The notes beneath the pieces were generated by a model. The model did no database searches. It was given only the letters and a program-made list of their open reading frames with translations, and was not told the DNA's origin. 64,000 nucleotides of DNA, from positions 6,579,172-6,643,171 of the forward strand of contig CM041201.1 of NCBI GenBank assembly GCA_023078555.1, given 5' to 3'. Shown in pieces: positions 35,513-47,765 of this stretch (position 1 is its first letter; each line of letters begins with the position of its first letter). The translations under genes were made by a program, and so were the position numbers. The stretch is from Ulva prolifera (lineage: Eukaryota > Chlorophyta > Ulvophyceae > Ulvales > Ulvaceae).

Positions 35513-36352
35513 ATGACAAGATCCATCGGGCATCACGCGGGAGCTCGAGTATGTGTTTCAATCCACATGGTGCACGGGCGTTGCAATTGGGTCTCATGGA
35601 TGCAGCCATGCATGCATGCATACATGCTGCCTGGGGCGGCCTTGCCCGCGGCGCCGATGCCTGCAGCCCCGCCGCCGCCGCCGCCAACCGCGCGCGCGGA
35701 CGAGGCGCCGGCACCTACGCCTGCTCCGGCCGCCGACGCCGATGCTGGACACAGCGCCCAGATGGGGCGCCACGCGCCAGACGCAGCGCAGGCTGCGGCC
35801 CTGGCGGCGGCGGCGGCGCCGGGTGGTCAGGATCCGGCGGGGCCTGGGGAGCAGGCCGCTGCCACGCAGGCAACGGCGCTGGATCAGGTGTTCAGGGCAG
35901 TGGCCCAGGAGAAACTGGGGGACATCATGTTTATGCCGCCGGGTGACCCTTTGTGCATAGGAGATGTGTCGGTTGTGAACCCCTGTGCTGGTTCCTATTG
36001 CAGCCGTGCGGCCCGCGAGGACGGGGGTGCTGCGGAGACGCGGGACGTGCAGAAACGCACTGCTTATCGTTTGTACGACCCTGATGCGTATAGTTTCGTG
36101 CCGTTGTCGCATGAGACGCATGGTCGCTTGGGGCGGCCTGCCATGAATCACTTGAATCGGCTGGCGGAGGTTGCGTCTCGGTGTGGTAAGGTGAATCGTG
36201 CTTTGTTTGTGACGAATGCTCTGCGCCGGTTGAGTGTGGCGTTGTGCAAGGGGAATGCTCTTGTGCTCCGTGCGGGGCTTCAATCTTTGGCTGGCATCAC
36301 CGGCCGAGCTGTGTTACGTGCTCGTGCCCGGCCTGGTGCCATGACTGCGTGA
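35513..36352 (+). CDS. Retroelement-type protein, C-terminal fragment
   Basis: This open frame of 279 codons has a Pro/Ala-rich first half. Its conserved-looking C-terminus runs DVSVVNPCAGSYC...RDVQKRTAYRLY...YSFVPLSHETHGRLGRPA, then RALFVTNALRRLSVALCKGN. From memory, this pattern occurs at the C-terminus of reverse-transcriptase proteins in algae, after the RT domain. No RT domain is present, so this is a 5'-truncated copy, most likely of a non-LTR element because it is followed at once by a short tail ending TGTAAC (36353-36415). The methionine at 35513 is probably not a natural start. Confidence 0.5.
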   Translation: MTRSIGHHAGARVCVSIHMVHGRCNWVSWMQPCMHAYMLPGAALPAAPMPAAPPPPPPTARADEAPAPTPAPAADADAGHSAQMGRHAPDAAQAAALAAAAAPGGQDPAGPGEQAAATQATALDQVFRAVAQEKLGDIMFMPPGDPLCIGDVSVVNPCAGSYCSRAAREDGGAAETRDVQKRTAYRLYDPDAYSFVPLSHETHGRLGRPAMNHLNRLAEVASRCGKVNRALFVTNALRRLSVALCKGNALVLRAGLQSLAGITGRAVLRARARPGAMTA

Positions 36353-36415
36353 GTGGATTTGCGTGTGTATTCCTGGCAACGGCTCGCTGCCCGGCCTCTG
36401 TCCTTTGTAACTACA
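36353..36415 (+). mobile_element. Retroelement 3' tail, type B, attached to coding fragment
   Basis: After the stop codon the sequence reads CGGCTCGCTGCCCGGCCTC and TGTCCTTTGTAACTACATGC. The same tail without coding sequence occurs inverted at 13238 and 47688, which defines the 3' end of this retroelement family. Confidence 0.7.
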
Positions 36416-37298
36416 TGCTGCAGCATTCGCGGGCCCAGGCCTACCCTGGGGGGCAGACAGGTGACGTCACACACCATTCACCGGGGCGCATAGGGCAACC
36501 ACGATCACACCATCGCTGTGGGGGGCGCCGGGTCCAGAGAGCTCCAGAACGACATCGCCGCACGACCGTCCCCGCCCGTGCGTGAGGCACGGCAACTTGC
36601 GCCCCCCCCCCCCCCCCCCCTCAACAGTCCCCCCCCCCCTCAATAGTTCACGTAGTGTGGACCACATGTTGCTGTAATACCAGCCGCCACATTCAGTGTA
36701 CGTAGTCGCTCACGCCCGCTCTGTGGCCGATCCATTGCTGCAGCAGGTTCCTCCATGTACACGTGAGCTTTGACATAACAGGCTGGATTCCTGCCATGCT
36801 TCCGCTCCCCAGTGGCCGCCGGACCGCCGCCCTGGGAGTGAGGCATGCGCTTGGTTGCCCCCAGCACTGAGCAGGGTGCTTCCTTGTGCCTCCACAGGCT
36901 AGTCTGCTGGAGGCTGCCATGTGCACACATCAGTGCGATTGGATTGCCTCGTTGCCACCTCTGCTTCGCTCTGAGGCCCTATGCGTTGCCAATGTGCTGT
37001 GGTGCAATGTGATGTGTGTTACAAGGACAATGCAATGGGGCAAGGAGCACATCACGCATCGCAAAACATATGCGGGAAATAAGATCCCAGTTGGGCACGC
37101 GCGGCGCAAGTTTTATAAGGCGCCGCCAACACACCGTGCCAAATTTTGCCAGAACAGAGAGCTGTAGTATAGGACAGGTGCCACATTCCCAGCAGCTGCG
37201 GTGTAGTGAGCTCGCTCGTCTGGCGGCCCCAGCAACGTGCGGTGGCGTTGACCGACCCCCGGCCCGAGCACCCGAAGTTTGTCACGGCGAGGGTCCCA
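36416..37298. other. Intergenic region with homopolymer C tracts
   Basis: No gene is seen. C-runs of 19 bp (36602-36620) and about 11 bp (36629-36639) occur. A short GTTACAAGGACA at about 37018 resembles an inverted type A retroposon tail. Confidence 0.35.
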
Positions 37299-40200
37299 TC
37301 AAGTCTGCCCTTGGAGCAAAGCAATGTCAGACGCAGCCGCTCTCTGCTGCACCTCCAGCATGAGGCCGCCCAAGCTGCCCCCCGCACTCCCGCCGGGCCT
37401 GGCACCGGGGCCCCCGCCTTGGGAGAAGGTCGCTGGGTTGTTAGAGGGCCAGCACAGGTCCATCTGGTTGCTTGCAGACGCGATGTTGAGCTCCCTGAAA
37501 GCGACCGCCATAGCATCGTACATCTTCCTTTTGGCGATCTGCGTCTGCAGAATGTCAACCCCTGCACGCACCACGCCGACGGTGTGTCACCCGGCAGGCC
37601 ATGGCTGTGTCTTCGCTGTGCCGTGCTGCTCTTGCCGGCAACACGGCTTCCAAGAGCTGGCGTTGATCGCAGCACGCAAACACCCGACAGACATTCTGCC
37701 CTGTGGCACCAGGGAGCAGCTCACCCCGCGGACGATCCCAGTGCCATGCAGGTGGTGACCGCAAAACGAACTCCCCCTGTGGCCACATCCGGCTTCGCCC
37801 CTCACCTTTAGCGTAGCGGCCTGACAATCATGGCGGGCAGGCAGCGGCAGCTGCTGGGCAGTGGCGAGGTGCACACCGTTGCTCTCGTGCTCAAACGCGA
37901 GCGACAGCCGCAGGTTGTCGCCGATGGCCGCAGACCACCACAAACAGGCCACCACAAACACCACCACCACAGCGTGTAGGTGCCATAGAAGTGTCTGGGG
38001 TTGTCCTGCACACACGCCTGCACGTAGTGCGCCACGCCCTCCAGCTTGTCGTGCGGCGTGCCGCGGTCCACCTCGAACTGCAGCTCCTCCTGCAGCTTGC
38101 CGGAGCGCGAGACGTTGTGGACCTGCTTGCTGCGCATCGCCGCCGTCGTGACGGTCACCGCGGCGCCGTCGCCCCGCAGCAGCTCGATGCTGAGCAGGGT
38201 GATGCTCTTGACTTTGTAGCGCGTGCCGTCGCACATGATGGTCTCCCCGAAGTCGAACGGCTGGACGGAGAAGAGGTAGATCGCGTTCTCAAACACCTGC
38301 GCAGCACGCGGACGTGGCAGAGCACTGTAAATTGGATAAGAGGCCGCACTGGAGGAGGGGCACCGCGAGGGTTGCGGGTGTGTAGCACCACACAGCATCG
38401 GGCTGGCGTCTCCTGGAGGGCCCCGCAGTGCTCTCCTGGAACATGAAGACATGACGATCGGAGTGGTTGGGAATGCTAGGCTTGGGCTGCGACTTTGATC
38501 AAGAGGGTTGTAGCTATGCTTGGTTGACTGAGTGAAACTGTGTGGATCTTTGAGTCGCTGCTTCGGGTTGCCGAGCCTGGTCACGTATGCCCTGCCATGC
38601 ACTGACCCTGGCTATTGTGGTCTGTCGACATTTGTAGCTGGGTCACAGCTGGAGGGATTCATGGGGCAGCTGACCTGAGAATTAGGCCGAACATGTGCGG
38701 GCTGCTCATGGCTGCCCTGCATGGGTGCCGAGGCGGCTCGAAAGCCGAACGGAGCGCGGAGGGTATGCAGCCATTGGTGCCGCCCACGTGCAGAGGCGAT
38801 GTCGGAGGCGCACCTCTCGAATGCTGTTTGAGAAGATGAAGGAGAAGCTCAGCAGCCCGGCAGACAGCGCCGTCCACGTGCGCTGCACCGCACCGGGGTC
38901 AAAGATCGCGGCCGCGATGAACAGCCACACAATGAACACAGTCCCCCTCATCGCCTGCCCCACCTGCCGCACGACCGTGGCATTGTCAGTCAGTGCTTTG
39001 GCAAGCAGGTCCCGCTCCTGGTACACCCGGTCAGTGCCCTCCATGAACTCTTGCAGCGTGGAGGTGTTGTTACCATCGCGATCGAACAGGCTCCATGCCT
39101 TCGTGCCTTCATGCAGGCCGACCGTGTGGCTCGCGTTGCTGATTTCCTCATTGGTGATTGTCAGGCTCGAGGGCTTTGGCTTGAGGTTGAAGAACATAAG
39201 GTACCCGAGCTTCTTTGCAAACTTCTCATCATCGACGATGACCTGCACGCGCAAGCACCAGGCGTCAACGTCACACGTGCTGCAGCCTACTTGCTTACCT
39301 TCTGGTGTGCTTTGTGGTACATGTGTATGGTCGCCAGGCCAGAGTGCGGGGAGAGATGTCCATTCAGCGTGGCTCTTGACCTGAGACTGCAGCTAAAGCG
39401 TCCATCGTGTCTGACTGTGGGAACATGAGTAAAAGCGCTCCCCGAATATTCGGACACAGTGCCGTAGATGACACACCCACCGGTGGCCACGGCAATGCAT
39501 GCATGAGTGTGTGTGTGCCACTCTCGGCAGCGGGGCCTGCTGGAAGGTGTCACAGGCCGGGTAGACGCAGTGGGGCATGCTGTTGCCAGGGCCGTCACAT
39601 GTGTGGGGCTCGCGGTGTGGTCGTGAGGACAGTGGTTCAGGGTGTGCACCACATGACAGCATGTGGGCACAGAGGCCATGGGGCGCGGCTGCTGGGTCAG
39701 GGGCCGTGCCTTGCAGTTTTGATTGTCGTGCAGGGCAACCTGCATGCGGGGCTGGTTTATGATGTACCCCTGCAGAATGCTGATCATGAAGCACTGTCTC
39801 GTTGTTGGCTCTTTCTTCTTGTCGGACGCAAGCGCTTCCGCTATCATCTCCGGGGTGCCTGTGGCAAAACACGCGCTGTTTGAGGCTCGATAAGCGTGGA
39901 GGCGACACGGCGCAGCATTGGGCGACTCGAGTTTCCGGTGTCCTGTCAAGAGTATGGCTGAGTAAATCCATCTCTTACACGGCCCGAATTGACACAGTGG
40001 CTTGGGACCTGACACTGGGAAGCAGCCAGTGCCCCCATGCGTGACAGACAATGATGCGTCGACGCATGGTGGTGCTGCGACTCTGCGTGGCATTGCTACA
40101 GGGGCCGATCGATACTTGTTCATGTCCGATCCAGCTTGAAACGATCGCATGAAGCCAGATGCAGTGTGTCACCGAAGCTGCAGCTCATGAGAAGGCACCA

Positions 40201-43200
40201 GTACGGCAGCGCTAGTGTTCCAGAGCATAGGAACACACAGTTGCGCCAAATCCATCTGATCTGCCATTGTTGACACTCCTTGAGTTCACGGAAGGCATGT
40301 GCTGTCGCCGCGCAGTCGGACTGTTTTGAGCCGTCTTGGGTCCGTGCTGGTGAGGCCACGTCCTGATGTTTGCACTTGGACTGTCTTTTCATGCTGACCG
40401 ACACGTCCGGTGGTTTCGGCTGCGACTCTTGCAGCGTTCTGATGATGTAGTCATGACGAGCCTGCACGCTCCTGCTCAGTTTCCGAGGCATGTCCAAAAT
40501 CTGGCGAGATTTCCTTCCTGACTCCCGTCAAGCAGGTCTGGATCTGCGCGTGGGTCTGGCCAGAAGGCCTGTGGCTGGGGGTTCAACCCAGCACCATCAT
40601 GTGTGCAAGGATGTGCTGCGAGCGTGGATGGATGTTACGTGGATGCCTGCCCGGGGCAGCTTGGCAACCTACAGTCAGCACATGCAGAAGTTACAGAGTG
40701 TCATGCTTTCATGCAAAAGCACACCTGAGAAAGGATGTCTTCAGCGGTGATAGGCTTCTCATGGCCCTTGCTGGGGCTGGAGGATGGCGAACCCTTACAA
40801 TCGGCTGCATCTGGCTTGCCAGCGCTTGCAGCTGTGCAACATGGGGACGACCCTCTCTTCCTCTCACTTGCCAGCACCGTGGCAAGGCGCTTTGCGAGCT
40901 CCCGGGCCCTGCAGACCACTGTTGGGTCGTCGAGCCCGATCACATAGAGAACATCCAGGTATTCATGTCTTTTTACTATGGCTGCCCCAAAAATGATGCG
41001 AGGCAACCCCACACCGCTGCGGAGCACATGTGTTGCAACGCCGCCAGGCGTCAACCACGTCCGCCAAAGCTGACCAACTCCACCGCTGCACGACGATCTG
41101 CCCATGCACAAGCTCCACATGCACGCACGCACGCAGGTTCACATGCGTCTGCGGAGCGCTACCTCTGTTCAGGATCAAGTTTCTGTCCGACGTGTTTGGT
41201 CGGCTGTTGCCTTTTGCCACCGGTGATCACGTCTGTTCTCGGTTCCTCGTCCGTGGCGCCGCCAGCAGGTTTGGTCTGCCTGGCTGTTGGTGACCTGTCA
41301 GAGATGGCGTTTCCTGAGGGCCCACGGCCCAGCCGTCTAATCGTATCGGGCAGGCTGATCAGGAACATGATCGCAGACTGGTGGGCGAGCTGCATCGCCT
41401 CCACTGGCGTACTCCCGTCATGACGCTGATCAGCGTCACCACCGCCCCCATCAGACGGCCTTTCCCCCGCAGAGTCGGGGTCTTCTTGCACGGCTTTGGG
41501 ACCTGAGAGCTTGTTTATGATGTTCTCGTGCACCAGTGCTCTCTGGACAAAAGTAAATCTAGTCCGGACAATGCCACAGACACCATGCTCCCAGGTCTAC
41601 ATATTAAGGGGCTTGACGCAGAACTGTGGACCCGTGAGAATGACCTGTTGCAAGGAGCGTTTGCCAGCACATGGACAGGTCTGTGCAGCACTGTACGGGT
41701 CACTGTTTGCAAGCGAGACTGCAGGCCTCCACACGCGCAGGTCATGTGGTACCACGTACGACGCAGGAGCACTGCCGAGGTCAGCCTCGTAGGTCATGGA
41801 TGATCTAGGCCTGCTCTTTGTTGTCGGTGTGCAATTGAGGCGTCTGTGTGTGTAGTGCCCAGCTTTGACCAAGCGGAACGCTTGCCCATATGCATGCTCT
41901 GTTTATGTGCCTACAGGCGCAATCTCCACAGCCCCGCCAGGTGCTGCCGCATGGAATCGGGCGGGCCAGCACAGCCAGCAACAGACAGGTATGCACATCT
42001 GTGGCATTCACTGTGCCGAGCTGGACGGCTGCAGTGTGTCGGTGTTCAATGTTTCACACACTATATATACCTGTATGCACCATATGCATTGCATGCACCA
42101 GGCAGTCGGTCGCCAGTCAGCACCTGCATCCTGCGGAAGAACTCGCCGCGATGGAACTTCACGGCGAGGTACGATGTGGCACTCTTCCTCACCAGCGTGG
42201 CCACCTTCCACAGCAAGAGCACGGCCAGCGTGCGCAGCATGTAGTAGTGCACAGTGCGGAACTCGTCCTTCCACACGCGGGCGCCCGCGAGAGCGTTCCA
42301 CTCGTCCGCGTTGCGCGCCCACGCAAGCGCATCTCCCATGAGCACCTGCCACGCGATCGTCCATGAAGCGTAGCGGAATACACAGCCTAGAGCCTTGTAC
42401 ATTGTGAGCGTCAGGAACACCCCCTGCGAAACATCAACACTGAATCTGCCGTGATCATCGCACCGCATCACACGAACGTAGCTGCAGCTCAGCATGGTGG
42501 TGTGCAGAATTGCGCTGCCATATGGGATGGGGCCGCACGCTACCCTTGGCCGTCCAGAACTTGATGATGGTGGTGGAAAGCAGCCATGCGAGGACGTGTC
42601 CAAGCCAGCCGCAGGGCACCCAGAGCGCGAAGAACAGGAGCCAGCACCAGAGCCACGCCCCCCGCCAGGTTACGGCCTTTGTCAGGCGGCAAACGGTGGC
42701 CCGCGGCAGTGTCAGGTTGCCCCTCGTGAAAGTCGTGTTTGAAGCGATGATCCGAGCCGGGGGACCGGTGACGTTGCTCGCTGTCGCGTTGTTCATTGCG
42801 TCGGTCGCGTTCTGGAGAGGGGCAGGCGCCAGTCCCAGGGCAGCACCGTCCGCTGCGAGCAGCAGGCTCAGGGGGGCGTCTGCCCACTGTGGCGCAGTGG
42901 CGTTGCCTGCTGTGTCCGTGACGTTCTCCGGGGGAGTGGGGGGAAGCTCCGGCGCCGTCGTGTTGGTGTCTGGCTCGTACGTGAGGCCCCAGTCCCGTGG
43001 CAGGGGCGGCTGCCCGCGCGCACACTCGCGCACGCTGCACACGCAGACCACATGGTGCTTATAATAATATAATTATCTCACTATAATGATATAATTATCT
43101 CACTAGTACTGTGCGTTGGTCAATTGGCCATGTGTTACCAGGGCAGAATCACAAGAGAGGCTGCAGCGCCGCAGCGGCACTGGCGGTGCGCAATCCAATG

Positions 43201-44550
43201 ACGCTAGCATCATGACTGCCTTCATTTGCTAATCCGTAGGCACCGACATGCGCCAGGCCTCCTTCATATGCCCTCCAGGGTAACAAGCAGACACCGGCCT
43301 GTGTTTGCCGGTGTGTCTACCGGCGTGTGGACAGTATATATGGAGGATTTGCTCAAGATCTTGCTCAAGATCTAGAGACGTCTCTATACGTCGACACTCA
43401 TCTTTGTTTAGTTTGGTTGACCCCTGGCGCCTGGTGAAGTGACATATATATTGCGCATGAGTGAGCAGGTCTTGGTTTACAAAAGAGTGAACGGGAGAAA
43501 ACAAACACTGAAACCGAATCTCATCCGAATGAGCAGGTCTAGATCTGAACACACACCACACTGGGATGTGCCCCAAAAAACGGACATGTATGTTGAATTG
43601 TCAAATTCTGATCTTACGACACATAGATATGGCGAAGCAGGGGCCTATAGATAGCTACATCTTTCATAGGCCCAGGGCCCGGGCAGCCTTGTTGAGACAG
43701 AGAGGCACGCCCCTTGCTTTGCGAGACGTCAATACATGTACAGTACTGCAATGTTGCAAGACAAGTGGCCGGACAACGGCCATTGCGCGTGTCAATGGTG
43801 GCATGCAGAGTCCTCGTGCGAGGCAGTAGCAGCATCAGAGGCGGCTGCATGCATATGCATCACATCACTGATATGCGCCATCGACGTTGTCGTACCGCCT
43901 TGCCGGGCATGCATTGATGCATGATGCTTGGTGATGATGCACAAACACGTTCGCGTCTGAACGGCACGCTGACGTGGCGGTGGGCAGGCGCGTCGATGTG
44001 CGCATAGTACGTGCGAGCGCTCGGCCTCGAGACGATCGCACCTTCTCTTGGCCACAATGGAGAAAATTACAGCTGCAGCTGCCAGTCCCAACAGCCAGGC
44101 GCCAAAGATCAACTTCTTCAGCCACGACGGGAATGTGCCTTTCCAACCTCGATTATCGACCCACGATCGCTCGTGGTTCATGCGCTGCTCCAGATCTTCT
44201 GAAGCTGGAGCTCGGTGCTCATTCGCGTCTTTCGCCGCGTCATCAAGCTCAAACCAGTGGATTGCTTTCTCCAGCGCATCCAGGGTCGACGTGATCGTCG
44301 AGATGTCCGGCTCTGGTTCATCTTTGCCGTTTGGGACTTGGTTTGTTCGCGGAACATTCGACGCCGTGGAGCACAGCGGGGCTCCCCGCTGCTCCACGCG
44401 GAACTCGCTCGTCGAACCTCTCCCCGGGCCGTCCGCGGCGGAGTCGTGCCTGTCATATTGTCGCTGAGACGTGGCACCTGCAGTGCTGAGCTTGTAGGCA
44501 GGATCGCGGTGCTCGTCGACGCTGGCGCTCATGTTTCCGGAGCTCGGCAT
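37299..44550 (-). CDS. MscS-family mechanosensitive channel, Msy/MSL type, copy 3 (apparent frameshift)
   Basis: Ten exons (5' to 3'): 44042-44550, 42539-43034, 42124-42423, 41163-41542, 40725-40908, 40290-40500, 39710-39858, 38814-39242, 37877-38296, 37299-37561, about 1,104 codons. Exon 2 encodes a long loop after the first span with about nine N-x-S/T sequons, fitting an extracellular or lumenal side. The EF-hand loop reads DRDGNNTSTLQE (about 797-808), plausible for Ca2+ binding; the beta domain begins VQPFDFGETIMCDG. Exon 9 is 420 nt where copies 1 and 4 have 391: a 29-bp CCACCACAAACA-type expansion at about 37931-37961 shifts the frame near the end of the beta domain, though the downstream frame (IGDNLRLSLAFEHESNG) is well preserved. 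Either a recent allele or a sequencing error. The intron after exon 7 has a GC donor. Confidence 0.82.
43061..43104. repeat. Two tandem 22-bp AT-rich repeats in intron 1 of MscS copy 3
   Basis: ATAATAATATAATTATCTCA plus CT, then the same unit with one change (A to G), immediately upstream of exon 2 on the coding strand. It is far more AT-rich than its surroundings. Confidence 0.85.
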
Positions 44551-45642
44551 AGAGTTGCAACAGGGCAGAGCACTAATACGGAACGTCTGTGGCCATACGG
44601 GACATGGCGGACAATCCCGAAGGACACCTTCAATGCAGAGGACAATTCACTTAAGACTCAGCGCTATGTATGCATACAGACGGCCCGCATGGCATGAAAC
44701 GGTGGTTCCGATGCTCCATGGCCATGCGCTGCACTGCAATCCACCATGAGCATGCAAAACTTCTGCGCCTACACTTGAATATGCATGCATGCATGAACTG
44801 CTCAGTGGTGTGCCAGAAGGTGATCACACAACATCGGGCAGGCCTAAGCATATGTGGTGTGATGCAGAAACACTGTGCAGCTTCCGCACACACAGGCAAA
44901 AATCAAGCCAACCATCGACACGAGAATTCGGTCCTGGGCAGATGCACAGCATTGTACGTACTTCGCCGATTAATGTTCTAAAGGCATACAGTGATGACGT
45001 TGAGGTTGTGCTATGATGCTCATGGCATGTGGACTCACAAATGCGTGCAGTGGGTGTGCTGTCCGAATTTGCAGCACGCATGAATGGCAGCACATACTAG
45101 ACATATAGCAGCTCGGTGCTCGCAGCCCGGAATTGCCCAGCCTTTTGACAATCTGTCACACCTGCTCCTGCCTCTCCACTGTGATGCTGCTTCGTCTACG
45201 TGCAAGAATCACAATAACACCGACATCGACAATCACAGCACTCAGCAATATTTTCACACAGTCAAGCGAGGCACTACAGCGGCCGCGATCGCAACAGAAT
45301 GCAGCAACACACTATGCCTGCTATATGCTACCAGGGCAGCTATAGCCCACCATCTCATGCTCTACAAAATGCTGTGAAGTTGGGGCCCCGTTATGCACAT
45401 CACCTTTCATCCGCTGCAGCTATCGCTGCGGATCGGGCGTGCCCTCGCAATTTTCACGCGGTGTTTCAAGTTCTCCCCTGCTCTGTGGTGGCTTGGGGTG
45501 CGCTGTGCACGCCTGCTGGCTGCTCTGCTACTCATTTGGCCCAACCTATGGATTCTCGATGGTTAGCTTCCATTCTAGCCGCACACATCCAGCTCCTCCA
45601 TGTCAGCCAGCAACACATGCATGTGCACACACACCCCAATGG
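44551..45642. other. No gene recognised
   Basis: 5' flank of MscS copy 3. No protein family or transposon end was identified. Confidence 0.3.
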
Positions 45643-46235
45643 CCTCGCCGCTTACAGGCCATCCGGCCTGAGCGGTGGTGTGCCCCTCGGGGGCCCCGCC
45701 CGCTTGACGCCACCACCCGATGGCCTCTGACTCCAGCTGGGCCGGGTCCGATGGGCATGCGGGATGCCTTCGTTGGCATGAGCAGGGACTACGGAGACGG
45801 CTTGGGCGCTGCATCGTCCTGGATACGGTGCGGTGTGGGCCGGCGGGGCTGCGCGGCAATGTGCCGGGCTGCCGGGGTGTGCTGTGGCTCGGGGGGTGGG
45901 GTGGAATTTGGGGGCGGGGCGGCCCCCGGCCATCGGGCGGCCAGGATGGGCGGCCTCGGGCGGCTGTGTGCTGGGCGCGGCCCTGTCGTACGGCGGCGGG
46001 CGTTGCGGTGTTGGCGGTTGTGTTGTTGTTTGCAGGCCGTGGGGTCTGTGCATGCGTGTGTGGGTGTGTGCTTGGCGGTTCCGCGGATCTGTGTCGTCTG
46101 CGGATCTGTGTCGTTTGCTGCGCGCGTGATGGGCTTTCTGGGATGGTGGGTGTTGCGTGCGTGGGTGTCGGGGTGTTTGCTTCGTCTGCTTGCTTCTTTC
46201 GCGGTGCTGCCCGCCCTGCCATCGTTATCCTTGTA
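45643..46235 (+). mobile_element. Retroposon type A, complete-looking copy with 14-bp target duplication
   Basis: The 593-bp insert is flanked by ACACACCCCAATGG at 45629-45642 and 46236-46249. Its 3' end reads TTATCCTTGTA, the final AACAC merging with the target repeat. It is homologous over about 540 bp to the nested copy at 10846-11399. Its interior contains no intact recognisable protein, so it is a SINE-like element or the 3' portion of a LINE. Confidence 0.8.
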
Positions 46236-46249
46236 ACACACCCCAATGG

Positions 46250-47687
46250 GGCGACTGGCCAGTCTGTCTGGCATGCCTGCAGGTCATGGCCCACATGGCC
46301 CGCATGTATGCATCTTATATATGGTGCAAACCCTGGGCGCGCAAGATGAGAAGCCTTGACTTGCTGTACAGCTCAGCGTCATGATGACCCCGCTGCAACG
46401 AGACAGGCAGCTTGCTTGAGCGCATCTGCATCTCACGCTGCAGAAATTTGCCCTCAGTATGTGCCCGCGCGAACCGAAGCAGCCACATCCCCCAGCCCTG
46501 GCTGATGCACCGCGCATGCATATATCTGCAGCGGCCTTGGCCATGGGCCCACTCAAAAAAAACAGCACACAGAACATCACAGAAGGCTGCATGCATACGG
46601 CTGCACTTGTCCCCGAGCGCGTCCTCCAGAGTCCCGGAAGCAGTCCCGCTTCCTGTTCACTAATTCGCCACCCGCCACTGCCACAATGTAAGGCAACATG
46701 GAAGGCCCCCCCCACATGCGTGCCCACAACGCGTTGCAACGTCCACCACCTCTATCCGAGACATGCACACGCACGCGTGACGATGGCGATTCTACTCCAC
46801 AACGCTTGTGCCCCCAGCACCGTGACGGGCCGGCAGTAGTGCGGCTCTGTGGCAGGCTGCAGAAAGAAAGGCTGCGAGGGAGGTGGGGCAACCAGGCGCA
46901 GGGCACCGTGGCGAGCCAGGTCGACCATCATCATGATGACGCATCTCGGCGCATCTGGGTCATCCAGGCTTTCCAGGTGAGCGTTCGCCTCGCGCTGCAG
47001 ACATGCATGTTGCTATGTACAGGCATGCCTGTACATAGCAATGTACAGATTGAGAACTCCTCTACGTGCAAACTGATACTGAAGGATGGGTAGGTTTCAG
47101 CAGCCCATGATACAAGGCTATGATTTCATCATGGTTTGATTGGGAGCAGATTCACTGTGTGCATCCCAGCACTCTTTGTGGAGCCACCAGATGCATGCAT
47201 GCATGCATATGCAGCAGATGGCCTGGCTACTCAATGGCAGGAGACCTGCTCCAAAGATGAACACCATTGAGGCTCAGTTCCGGCAGTGCTTTCTGTGTCG
47301 GCTACCATGGCAGCTTGAATGGCATGCTGTTGAATTACGGTAAACGATACGTCGGTGGCGTCGCCGCATAACCAAGCCGGAGGACCAGAAGCCTGCCTGC
47401 TTTGCGGGGGCAGAGGCCTCCCGGGCACTTAGCACTTGCATGCTGCTGCACCATGCTACTGCTCGCCCATGGGATGTCACTGGGCTGAATCTGGGACCTT
47501 GAAGAGACCAATGACTGCTCTTCTGCAGTGCAGCTAGCGGGGGAGGCAGGGGGGGGAGAGGGGCTTGCTGCGCCTTGCAGTACAGATGCTACGGCTGGGA
47601 GGTGACGTGTAGGCGCTGGCTTGGTGGCGGGTGGGCGGATCGGGTCGCACTTTCGTGGCGCTGCTGGGTGCATGAAGGCAGTTGGTG
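46250..47687. other. No gene recognised
   Basis: Overlapping open frames on both strands (46284-46906) do not resemble any family. I compared the minus-strand frames with MscS exons and found no convincing match. It includes a 32-bp palindrome at 47010-47041. Confidence 0.3.
47010..47041. repeat. Perfect 32-bp palindrome
   Basis: TTGCTATGTACAGGCA and its exact reverse complement are joined without a spacer around GCATGC. It could extrude as a hairpin. Confidence 0.9.
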
Positions 47688-47765
47688 TGTATGTAGTTAC
47701 AAAGGACAGAGGCCGGGCATCGAGCCGTTGCTAGGAATTCACACGCAAATCCACTCAGTCACCAG
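47688..47765 (-). mobile_element. Retroelement 3' tail, type B
   Basis: GTATGTAGTTACAAAGGACA, the GAGGCCGGGC block and then CACACGCAAATCCACTCA are the reverse complement of the tail and the last bases around the stop codon at 36330-36415. Confidence 0.7.

Noticed and set aside
40560-40605. tRNA-like GGTTCAACCC
   Set aside because: No matching acceptor, D or anticodon stems can be folded around it.
45575-46349. Long overlapping frames on both strands
   Set aside because: They follow the GC- and TG-rich retroposon at 45643-46235 and change frame between copies, so they are not genes.
46284-46906. A fifth, degenerate MscS copy upstream of copy 3
   Set aside because: The frames were compared with the conserved exons 2, 3, 8 and 9 and no motif matched.
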